A DNA stretch of 28,822 nucleotides, taken from NCBI GenBank assembly GCA_002083565.1, contig MSXM01000056.1, forward strand, positions 1-28,822, read 5' to 3'. The notes beneath the pieces were generated by a model, which did not search any database, had not been told where the DNA came from, and saw only the letters and a program-made list of their open reading frames with translations. The stretch is from Nitrospira sp. ST-bin4 (GTDB lineage: Bacteria > Nitrospirota > Nitrospiria > Nitrospirales > Nitrospiraceae). A program made the translations under genes and the position numbers. How positions within the stretch are numbered: the first letter of the stretch is position 1; each line of letters opens with the position of its first letter. Shown here one piece after another: positions 1 to 6,791 of the stretch.

Positions 1-2
1 CG

Positions 3-2078
3 AACGGCGAGGGCGACCGGGTCATCGAGATCTGGAATCTCGTCTTTATGCAGTACAACCGGGATGCTTCGGGGAAGCTCAACCCGTTGCCCAAGCCGAG
101 TATCGATACCGGCATGGGCCTGGAACGGCTGACGGCGGTCGCGCAGGGAGTCTTGAGCAACTACGATAGCGATCTCTTCACGCCGTTGCTCGGAGCCATC
201 AGCGCGCGCGCCGGCACTCGGTACGGCACGCAGGAGACAGCGGACCGTTCGATGCGCGTGATCGCCGATCACCTTCGTGCGATCGCGTTTCTCATGACCG
301 ACGGCATCCTGCCGTCCAACGAAGGCCGCGGGTATGTGCTGCGGCGGATTCTGCGCCGCGCTGCACGACATGGCCGGCTGCTCGGCATCGTCGAGCCCTT
401 TCTGCATGAACTCAGCGCGATCGTGGTGAATCAGATGGCCGGGGCCTATCCGGAAGTGAAGGCAGCGGAGGCAACAATCGCGGAAGCCACGCGAGGTGAA
501 GAAGAACGGTTCATTGCCACCCTCGATCAGGGCTTGCCGATTTTGAACGACATGATCGAGAAGGTAAAGGTGAGCGGACGAACGGTGTTGGCGGGTGTTG
601 ATGTCTTCAAGCTCTATGATACGTACGGGTTTCCCATGGATTTGATGACGGAGGCGTGCCGCGAACAGGGGATGACCGTCGATGAGTCGGGATTCGAAGC
701 GGCGATCGAAGAACAGCGGACTCGTGCGCGCAAGACCGGCGGGTTCGAGCAGGAGACCGCCAGGCCGGCGGTGACTGAACTGGTCAAACGGGTCGGGGCG
801 ACCACGTTCGTCGGGTACGACCGGTTGGAGAGCGAAAGCATCCTCCTTGCCATCCTCAAGGGCGAACAGATAGTCAAGGAAGCAGCAGAAGGTGATGAGG
901 TCGAGGTGGTGCTGGATGTGACGCCGTTTTATGCGGAAGGCGGCGGGCAGGTCGGCGACCGTGGAACATTGGCCGGCCCTGAAGGGCTGCTCGAAATCGA
1001 CAATACGACGAGGCCTGCGCCGGCGCTCATTCTTCATAAGGGCACCGTCCGCAAAGGCTGTATTCGCGAAGGAGAGCGGCTACGGATGACGGTCAACGCG
1101 TCCACGCGCCTGGATGCCGCCCGCAACCATACCGCGACACATCTGGTCCATGCGGCGCTGCGCGATTTGCTTGGTCCGCATGTGAAACAGTATGGATCGC
1201 TGGTGGGGCCGAACCGGCTCCGGTTCGACTTCGCCCACTTCAGGCCGTTGTCCTCCCGCGACATCGACGACATAGAGTCAACTGTGAACGGAGAGATCCG
1301 CAAGAATGAAGCGGTACGAACCGATGTGATGAGCATCCAGGATGCGGTGGCGAACGGCGCCCTGGCGTTTTTCGGCGACAAGTACGGCGAGCAGGTGCGT
1401 GTCGTGAGCGTGGAGTCCTTCAGCAAGGAACTCTGCGGCGGGACCCACTGCCGGCAGACGGGCGACATCGGGCTGTTCCGGATCGTGTCGGAGGGAGGGG
1501 TGGCTGCCGGGGTGCGCCGGATCGAAGCCCAGACAGGCACTGGGGCCTATGCGCTCATGAAGAAGCTCGAAGCCGATGTCCGCGAGCTGTCCGATCTGTT
1601 AAAGGTCGGGCAAGCGGAACTGGTCGGCAAGACACGCAAGATGCTGACGCAGTTGAAGGACAAGGAGCGGGAGCTTGAAGAGCTGAAGCTGAAGATGGCT
1701 ACGGGGGCTGGTGCTAAAGATGAAGCCAGTATTCAGACTATCTCTGGGGTGAAAGTCCATGCGCAGCGTGCTGATGAAATTGACATGGCTGGGCTTCGGG
1801 CGTTAGCTGATCGCCTAAGGGAGAGAGAACAGAGCTGCGTTATCGCACTCGGCGGGGCCTCCGAAGGAAAAGTGACTTTGTTTGTGGTAGTGAAGGGAGA
1901 CAAGGATCTCCTCTCAAAGGTAAAGGCCAACGAACTCATCAAGGTGATGGCAAGCGAAGTCGGTGGCACGGGCGGCGGTCGTCCTGAAATGGCGCAAGCA
2001 GGCGGGAAGGATGCCGCCAAGCTCGACGCGGCGTTGGAAAAGGTCTTTGGCTTGGTCGAACAGGCCCTGAGGCGGTAG
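3..2078 (+). CDS. alaS: Alanine--tRNA ligase, 5'-truncated by window edge
   Basis: This enzyme charges tRNA-Ala with alanine and hydrolyses mischarged seryl- or glycyl-tRNA-Ala. The frame is already open at base 3 and reads EIWNLVFMQYNR, a conserved stretch of the class II catalytic core, so the ATG at 48 is internal. About 690 residues are visible against roughly 875 for the family, so about 185 N-terminal residues lie outside the window. Counting from the codon at 48, the editing-domain metal motif HTATH starts at residue 361 and the second half, CGGTHC, at residue 463. A coiled segment rich in K, E and L follows, then the DHHA1-type C-terminal domain with GGTGGGRPEMAQAGG near the end. The stop lies 4 nt before ruvX, so the two are probably co-transcribed; alaS-ruvX adjacency is common in bacteria. 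Confidence 0.97.
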   Translation, partial: NGEGDRVIEIWNLVFMQYNRDASGKLNPLPKPSIDTGMGLERLTAVAQGVLSNYDSDLFTPLLGAISARAGTRYGTQETADRSMRVIADHLRAIAFLMTDGILPSNEGRGYVLRRILRRAARHGRLLGIVEPFLHELSAIVVNQMAGAYPEVKAAEATIAEATRGEEERFIATLDQGLPILNDMIEKVKVSGRTVLAGVDVFKLYDTYGFPMDLMTEACREQGMTVDESGFEAAIEEQRTRARKTGGFEQETARPAVTELVKRVGATTFVGYDRLESESILLAILKGEQIVKEAAEGDEVEVVLDVTPFYAEGGGQVGDRGTLAGPEGLLEIDNTTRPAPALILHKGTVRKGCIREGERLRMTVNASTRLDAARNHTATHLVHAALRDLLGPHVKQYGSLVGPNRLRFDFAHFRPLSSRDIDDIESTVNGEIRKNEAVRTDVMSIQDAVANGALAFFGDKYGEQVRVVSVESFSKELCGGTHCRQTGDIGLFRIVSEGGVAAGVRRIEAQTGTGAYALMKKLEADVRELSDLLKVGQAELVGKTRKMLTQLKDKERELEELKLKMATGAGAKDEASIQTISGVKVHAQRADEIDMAGLRALADRLREREQSCVIALGGASEGKVTLFVVVKGDKDLLSKVKANELIKVMASEVGGTGGGRPEMAQAGGKDAAKLDAALEKVFGLVEQALRR

Positions 2079-2082
2079 AATC

Positions 2083-2649
2083 ATGCCTAGCCGCATCCTC
2101 GCGCTCGATTATGGTACCAAGCGGATCGGGGTTGCTCTGAGCGACGAATTGGGATGGACGGCACAGCCGCTCGAAACATTCGAACGGCGTACGCTGGATC
2201 GTGATATCGCCCACATCGCGGCATTGGTCGGATCGCACAGTGTCGAGCGGGTGGTCTTAGGATTGCCTCTTCAGCTGGACGGTCGTGAAGGGATTGCCGT
2301 TCAAGCCATGCGCGCGTTTGTGGTGAAACTGGAAGCGGGGTTGTCCGTGCCTGTCGTCCTGTGGGACGAACGGATGACCACGAAAGCGGCGGAAGATCTG
2401 CTCATCGCCGCAGATGTCAGCCGGAAGAAACGAAAAGGCGTGATCGACCGGATCGCGGCGGCCATTCTGCTGCAAAGCTATCTGGCGGCGCAGACCCCCG
2501 CAACGGCGAATTCTGCGACCGATTCGCATGATGAAGATTCGGAGTCTCTAGAGTGGCAATCGCATGAAGTTGCGCATCCTGCTGACCCTGGTTCTCGCCG
2601 TCGTCGTGCTCGGCGGACTGGCCGTGTATCTGACGATTCGATGGATTGA
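2083..2649 (+). CDS. ruvX: RuvX/YqgF-family putative Holliday-junction resolvase / pre-16S rRNA nuclease
   Basis: This is a small RNase H-fold nuclease; the family is linked to 16S rRNA 5'-end maturation and to Holliday-junction resolution. The start reads ILALDYGTKRIGVALSD, where the Asp of LDYG is the first catalytic acid. VVLGLPLQLDG follows, then the conserved WDERMTT, and a final acidic position in VIDRIAAAILLQSYL. The core ends near residue 137, the usual family length. The frame continues for about 50 more residues of low-complexity, Arg-rich sequence to residue 188. The last 28 of these are encoded in DNA that also carries the start of mltG in another frame. The 86-nt overlap is long for this gene order. 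The tail is probably unstructured. The function of the core is well supported by family; the tail has no recognisable function. Confidence 0.93.
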   Translation: MPSRILALDYGTKRIGVALSDELGWTAQPLETFERRTLDRDIAHIAALVGSHSVERVVLGLPLQLDGREGIAVQAMRAFVVKLEAGLSVPVVLWDERMTTKAAEDLLIAADVSRKKRKGVIDRIAAAILLQSYLAAQTPATANSATDSHDEDSESLEWQSHEVAHPADPGSRRRRARRTGRVSDDSMD

Positions 2650-3643
2650 AGCTCCGGTTCTCTCCGAATCCGACCATCCTCCCGCTAAGATCGTGGTGAT
2701 TCCGGAAGGGGCGGCGTTCTCACAAGTTGCGCAGATTCTTGAGCGGGAACAGTTGATCCAGAGCCGTTCTGCATTTATGTGGCTGGGAAAAAGGCTGGAG
2801 GCTGAACGAAAGATCCGCCCCGGTGAATATGAGCTGCATGCCGCCCTGCCTCCGGCCGAGATCCTCTCCAAGCTGATGGCAGGCCGCGTCGTCCTTCATT
2901 CCGTCACGATTCCGGAGGGCTATACGATCGGGCAAATCGCCGATGTGCTCGCAGCGCACCGTATCACCGATCGGGACGAGTTCGTCCGGCTGGCCCATGA
3001 CAAATCTTTTATCAGGACGTTGGGGATTTCCGCTGAGAGTGTGGAGGGGTATCTGTACCCGGACACCTATCGGTTCCCGCGCCCCACAGCGGGAAAAGAT
3101 GTGATGAAAACCATGGTGGATCAGCTGGCGCATGTCTTGACTTCGGAGTGGCAGATGCGCGCGAAGGAGATGAGGCTCACGACGCATGAAGTGTTGACAC
3201 TGGCGTCGGTCATCGAAAAAGAAACCGGCGCGGGAGATGAACGGCCCCACATCGCATCCGTGTTTCACAATCGCCTGAAGAAACGAATTCCCCTCCAAAG
3301 CGACCCCACCGTGATCTACGGCTTGCCGAACTTCGACGGCAATCTACGGAAAAAGGATCTGTCCCATCCCAGTCCCTATAACACGTATCGATGGGCGGGA
3401 CTGCCGCCTGGTCCGATCGCCAGTCCGGGAGCAGGCTCGATCCGGGCCGCGCTCTATCCGACCTCAACCTCGGATTTATATTTTGTGTCGAAGAACGACG
3501 GGACTCACGAATTTTCTGCCACGCTGGTGGAGCATAATAAGGCGGTGGAGAAGTACCAAAAGCGCTTCCGGCGTGTCCGTTCTTCACAGACATCTGTGGT
3601 TCCGGAAAAGAGGGTATTTGCCTATCAGGAAGGAGTATCGTGA
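2564..3643 (+). CDS. mltG: Endolytic murein transglycosylase MltG (YceG-like)
   Basis: MltG is an inner-membrane lytic transglycosylase that cuts nascent glycan strands and is thought to set glycan length during peptidoglycan growth. The start codon at 2564 is chosen because it is followed directly by a membrane anchor (residues about 4-26, rich in L and V). A LysM-like segment follows, then the YceG catalytic domain with VEGYLYPDTYRFP, and LASVIEKETG, where the catalytic Glu is residue 218, the same number as in E. coli MltG. The downstream SDPTVIYG and the SPYNTYRWAGLPPGPIASPG motif are also family hallmarks. Length (359 residues) is normal. The gene overlaps the ruvX tail by 86 nt and ends 3 nt before deoC, so the run from alaS to deoC looks like one transcription unit. 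Confidence 0.95.
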   Translation: MKLRILLTLVLAVVVLGGLAVYLTIRWIEAPVLSESDHPPAKIVVIPEGAAFSQVAQILEREQLIQSRSAFMWLGKRLEAERKIRPGEYELHAALPPAEILSKLMAGRVVLHSVTIPEGYTIGQIADVLAAHRITDRDEFVRLAHDKSFIRTLGISAESVEGYLYPDTYRFPRPTAGKDVMKTMVDQLAHVLTSEWQMRAKEMRLTTHEVLTLASVIEKETGAGDERPHIASVFHNRLKKRIPLQSDPTVIYGLPNFDGNLRKKDLSHPSPYNTYRWAGLPPGPIASPGAGSIRAALYPTSTSDLYFVSKNDGTHEFSATLVEHNKAVEKYQKRFRRVRSSQTSVVPEKRVFAYQEGVS

Positions 3644-3646
3644 ACG

Positions 3647-4312
3647 ATGCCTGAATGGAATCTGCCGAGCCTCATTGACCATACGGTGCTTCGGCCTGAG
3701 GCGACCAAAGCCGACGTGCTTCGGTTGTGTCGGGAGGCCAAGGAATACCGCTTCACGGTCATTTTCGTGCCGCCTTGTTATGTGGATGAGGCTGTGTCGG
3801 CGGTAGCCGGCGCCTCCGTTCGGGTCGGCATCCCCATTGGATTTCCCTTGGGGGGGCATACGACGAAGGCCAAAGTCGCGGAAGCAGTGGAAGCCGTCTC
3901 GCGCGGAGCTTCCGTGCTGGACATGGTCATCAATGTCAGCCGGCTGAAGTCCGGCGACCATGACATCGTGCGGCAGGATATTGCCGAAGTGGTAAAGGCG
4001 ACACCAAAGGTCGAACATAAAGTAATTCTTGAGACCTGCTATCTGACTCAACAGGAAAAGCTCACGGCTTGCTTGCTCGTCGTCGAGGCGGGCGCCGACT
4101 ATGTCAAAACCTCGACCGGGTTCGGCGCTGCCGGCGCGACAGTCGAGGATGTGCGGCTCATGAAAACAGCTGTTGCCGGACGGGGGAAGGTGAAGGCATC
4201 GGGTGGTATCAGAGATTGGAAGACGGCGCAGGCCATGTTGGAAGCGGGAGCCGACCGGGTCGGGACCAGCGCGAGTCTGAAAATCCTGGAAGAGTGGAGA
4301 GCCTCAAAGTAG
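3647..4312 (+). CDS. deoC: Deoxyribose-phosphate aldolase
   Basis: DeoC splits 2-deoxyribose-5-phosphate into glyceraldehyde-3-phosphate and acetaldehyde, the last step of deoxynucleoside breakdown. The 221-residue protein is a single TIM barrel of the short DeoC type. Visible active-site residues are Asp92 in VLDMVIN, the Schiff-base lysine Lys154 in DYVKTSTGFG, and the assisting lysine Lys183 in KVKASGGI. IDHTVLRPEAT at the start is the substrate-proximal loop. The gene begins 3 nt after mltG. The next gene, 64 nt downstream, belongs to the phosphopentomutase family, which would supply the substrate. The pair therefore looks like a minimal deo pathway, although the partner has unusual active-site residues. 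Confidence 0.95.
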   Translation: MPEWNLPSLIDHTVLRPEATKADVLRLCREAKEYRFTVIFVPPCYVDEAVSAVAGASVRVGIPIGFPLGGHTTKAKVAEAVEAVSRGASVLDMVINVSRLKSGDHDIVRQDIAEVVKATPKVEHKVILETCYLTQQEKLTACLLVVEAGADYVKTSTGFGAAGATVEDVRLMKTAVAGRGKVKASGGIRDWKTAQAMLEAGADRVGTSASLKILEEWRASK

Positions 4313-4376
4313 CCGTGGCCGACCTGCACCGATTGCGTACAGAAACCATTACCATCAGTTACTGGAGTGCCCTCTA

Positions 4377-5525
4377 ATGATCAAGCGTGTGTTGTTGTTT
4401 GTGATCGATGGATTCGGAATCGGACCGTTGCCGGATGCGGCAGAGTACGATGATGCCGAGGCCAACACGGTCGTGCACCTGGCGGATGCCGTCGGCGGGT
4501 TGAGTCTTCCCAATTTGGAAGCGCTGGGATTGGGCCATCTTGCGAAGATTCCCGGCGTCGCGTCGATGGCGCAGCCGCATGGCTGTTTCGGGCGGATGGG
4601 GTTCACATCGCGCGGCAAAGACTCGGTGTCCGGCTATTGGGAAACCAACGGGGTGACGGTTCATGAAAGTGCTGCGGTCTATCAGGCGGGGATTCCAGAG
4701 AATGTCGTGTCTGTGATCGAGCAGGCATTGGGACGGAAGCTGATCGGCCGTCGTGTGGCTTCTATGGCTTCGATGGTACGCGATTACGGGACGGAGCATC
4801 TCTCAAGCGGGGCTCCCATCCTCTGGACCGACGGCGGGAATACCTGTTATGTGGCCGCGCATGAAGCCACTATGCCCGTCGCCGTCTTGCATCAGCAGTG
4901 CCGTGAGGCATGGAGGGAAGCAAAAAAGGCCGGTACGCTGATCCGCATCGTCGCCCAACCGCTCACGGGTGAACCCGGAGCCCTCCGCCCTCAGGCCGGG
5001 CGCAAAGATTTTGTCGTGGAGCCGTCGGGCCTCACCATGCTGGATGCTTTGAGTCGGTCCGGCCAGATTACGATGGGGATCGGCAAGGTCTATGATTTGT
5101 TCAGCGGCCGCGGCTTCACGAAAGCGTTTCCTGCCGCCTCCGCGTTCGAGGACACGGTGGGGATGCTGAATAAGGTGCCGCGCGGCCTTCTCTATGTGAG
5201 TTTGAATCTCTTGTCGGAGGACAGCGCGCAGGCTGCGGAAGCCCTCCAGGATTTTGATCGCCGGTTGCCGAATCTGTTCGAACAGCTGCGGGTCGGGGAT
5301 ATGGTTATTCTGACCGGTGATCACGGCCGCGATGTGTCGAAGCCAGACAAGCTACCGACTCGGGAATATGTTCCGGTGCTCATCACCGGCCCAAAGCTGG
5401 CGCAAGGCGTGAATCTGGGAACCAGCCAGACTGCTGCGGACTTGGGACAAACTATCGTGGACACTCTCGGCGGTGACCGGTTGGCGATCGGTGACAGTTT
5501 TTGGGAAGCGTTGAGGCCGGGATAG
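4377..5525 (+). CDS. deoB: Phosphopentomutase-family metalloenzyme with divergent active site
   Basis: Family members interconvert (deoxy)ribose-1-phosphate and -5-phosphate using two Mn ions and a phosphorylated Thr. The fold is clear across 382 residues: FVIDGFGIGPLPDA (Asp11, metal ligand) at the start, the GKD-x3-G-x-W-E nucleophile loop at 80-89, a cap domain with IGRRVAS, GEPG and IGKVYDLFSG, and the GDHGRD metal motif at 314-319. Compared from memory with Bacillus cereus DeoB, the nucleophile Thr85 is Ser83 here and the ligand His339 is Pro327. The segment carrying His291 is deleted, while Asp286 is kept as Asp282. The substrate loop around Asp156 reads DGGN. The position beside deoC supports a deo role. 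The changed residues leave open an altered mechanism or substrate, so the symbol refers to the family. Confidence 0.82.
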   Translation: MIKRVLLFVIDGFGIGPLPDAAEYDDAEANTVVHLADAVGGLSLPNLEALGLGHLAKIPGVASMAQPHGCFGRMGFTSRGKDSVSGYWETNGVTVHESAAVYQAGIPENVVSVIEQALGRKLIGRRVASMASMVRDYGTEHLSSGAPILWTDGGNTCYVAAHEATMPVAVLHQQCREAWREAKKAGTLIRIVAQPLTGEPGALRPQAGRKDFVVEPSGLTMLDALSRSGQITMGIGKVYDLFSGRGFTKAFPAASAFEDTVGMLNKVPRGLLYVSLNLLSEDSAQAAEALQDFDRRLPNLFEQLRVGDMVILTGDHGRDVSKPDKLPTREYVPVLITGPKLAQGVNLGTSQTAADLGQTIVDTLGGDRLAIGDSFWEALRPG

Positions 5526-5529
5526 CGAC

Positions 5530-5550
5530 GTGAGGCGTTAGGCGTGAGGG
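5530..5550 (+). repeat. Tandem heptamer repeat before ridA
   Basis: Three tandem 7-bp units, GTGAGGC, GTTAGGC and GTGAGGG, fill most of the 31-nt gap between the phosphopentomutase gene and ridA. The last unit runs into GAGGGG, which is 5 nt from the ATG at 5557 and so also serves as the ribosome-binding site. Similar 7-bp tandems with other unit sequences occur before moaA and lptD. Confidence 0.7.
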
Positions 5551-5556
5551 GAAAGA

Positions 5557-6015
5557 ATGTCATATGAACTGCGATTGAAAGAGTTGGGGATTGAATTGCC
5601 GGCTGCTCCGAAACCGGTGGCGAATTACGTTCCTGTCGTCAGGGTGGGAGATCTGCTGTTTCTGTCCGGTGTGTTGCCCTCGAAAGAGGGGCAGCTCGTC
5701 ATGACGGGCAAACTTGGGGCCGACTTGTCCATCGAGCAGGGAGTGGCGGCGGCCAGGCTGGCGGTGCTGAATGCCCTGGCCATCGTGAAAGCCGAGGCCG
5801 GTTCGCTGGATCGAGTGAAGCGGATTGTAAAAATGGTCGGCCATATTGCGTCGGCGCCCGGTTTCACCGATCAACCGCAAGTCTTGAACGGCGCCTCTGA
5901 TCTCCTGGTGGCAGTCTTCGGAGAAGCAGGCCGCCATGCCCGTGTCGCGGTCGGTGCCGCTGAACTTCCCCGCCAGGCCCCGATAGAACTCGAATTGATC
6001 GTGCAGGTGTCGTAG
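5557..6015 (+). CDS. RidA/YjgF/YER057c/UK114-family protein
   Basis: RidA proteins hydrolyse reactive enamine/imine intermediates made by PLP-dependent dehydratases; several subfamilies have other or unknown substrates. The 152-residue protein is a single chorismate-mutase-like domain. It belongs to the slightly longer cytosolic branch, with an N-terminal extension reading RLKELGIELP before VRVGDLLFLSGVLP. The imine-binding Arg of RidA (Arg105 in E. coli) corresponds to Arg129 in ARVAVGAAELP, and the trailing PIELELI retains the conserved acidic strand. A good ribosome-binding site (GAGGGG) precedes the ATG. The gene follows the deo pair on the same strand and converges with the response regulator after an 18-nt gap. 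Whether it keeps true enamine deaminase activity cannot be told from sequence alone. Confidence 0.9.
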   Translation: MSYELRLKELGIELPAAPKPVANYVPVVRVGDLLFLSGVLPSKEGQLVMTGKLGADLSIEQGVAAARLAVLNALAIVKAEAGSLDRVKRIVKMVGHIASAPGFTDQPQVLNGASDLLVAVFGEAGRHARVAVGAAELPRQAPIELELIVQVS

Positions 6016-6033
6016 CTGGTGATCCGGCGGTGA

Positions 6034-6555
6034 TTACGCGGCGAGTTCCGAACTGCGTCCGGCATGATCATCGGGACTCGACGTGGCATGCTGGGGCACA
6101 TTGAGGCGGAGGGGAGGCGCTTCCAAGGTCGCTTTCACCGAGCGCAACAATGTCTCTGCATCCAAGGGCTTGTGCAAAAACGGCGCAGTTCCCAGGTTGA
6201 TACCCTGTTCGAGCAGGTGTTCGTATGAAGAGCTGGAGATATAGAGAACATGCAACTCCGGCACAGTCGCCAGCATGCGGCAGACCATCTTGTCGCCGTT
6301 CACCGGCGGATAGACATTCTGGATCGGGCTCAGCTGTAACGTTGGTGAGATCGGGAGAAAGACATCGACTACTAATAAATTAAACGGATCCGATGACGAG
6401 GTCATCAGCCACATCGCATCGGAACTCCCCGATGCCGCCAGCGTCCGATAGCCTGCCTGGTTCAAGATTTTTGTGCAGAATTCGCGGATGATAGGATCGT
6501 CATCGACGACCAGTATGCGAGTCGTGCCGGGTCGGTGAATTTCTGTCAGCGCCAT
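6034..6555 (-). CDS. Single-domain response regulator (CheY-like receiver) with loop insertion
   Basis: The 173-residue protein is one receiver domain with no output domain. The acidic pocket is VVDDDP (Asp18-20), the phospho-acceptor is Asp64 in LVVDVFLP, the switch Ser lies in YISSS, and the conserved Lys is 129 in FLHKPLD. About 17 residues (roughly 69-85, rich in P, Q and L) are inserted between the phospho-acceptor strand and the NGDK start of helix 3, where most receivers have only one or two residues. A polar tail of about 25 residues follows the domain. No histidine kinase adjoins it, so the partner is unknown. It is divergent from the IPT-repeat gene and convergent with ridA. The 236-bp upstream gap holds a clear promoter for the opposite strand; I could not pick one for this gene. 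Confidence 0.88.
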   Translation of the reverse strand: MALTEIHRPGTTRILVVDDDPIIREFCTKILNQAGYRTLAASGSSDAMWLMTSSSDPFNLLVVDVFLPISPTLQLSPIQNVYPPVNGDKMVCRMLATVPELHVLYISSSSYEHLLEQGINLGTAPFLHKPLDAETLLRSVKATLEAPPLRLNVPQHATSSPDDHAGRSSELAA

Positions 6556-6676
6556 AACGTTTGGACCGGCTCCCTTGTCAGGTTGTCACTGCACAGCCGT
6601 GCGCGTTCTGTATGGCTTTATCGGTGCATGGGCCTCCAGACTTGACTGCAAGAGCCTACGTGTCCGCTGTCCTGCC

Positions 6677-6706
6677 TTGACTCTGGAAAAAATCGATTGT
6701 TATAGT
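6677..6706 (+). promoter_or_regulatory. Sigma70-type promoter for the IPT-repeat gene
   Basis: TTGACT at 6677-6682 and TATAGT at 6701-6706 are separated by 18 bp. The likely start of transcription is near 6713, giving a leader of about 80 nt before the ATG at 6792. AAAGG at about 6781-6785 is the ribosome-binding site. The match is by eye to the -35/-10 consensus. Confidence 0.6.
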
Positions 6707-6791
6707 CCGATCGGTCTGTTCGAATAGGTGTGTTCTTGATGGGACGCCCTGTGTTCAGTCATCATCGGTTTGTATTAGTGGAAAGGTCGCT

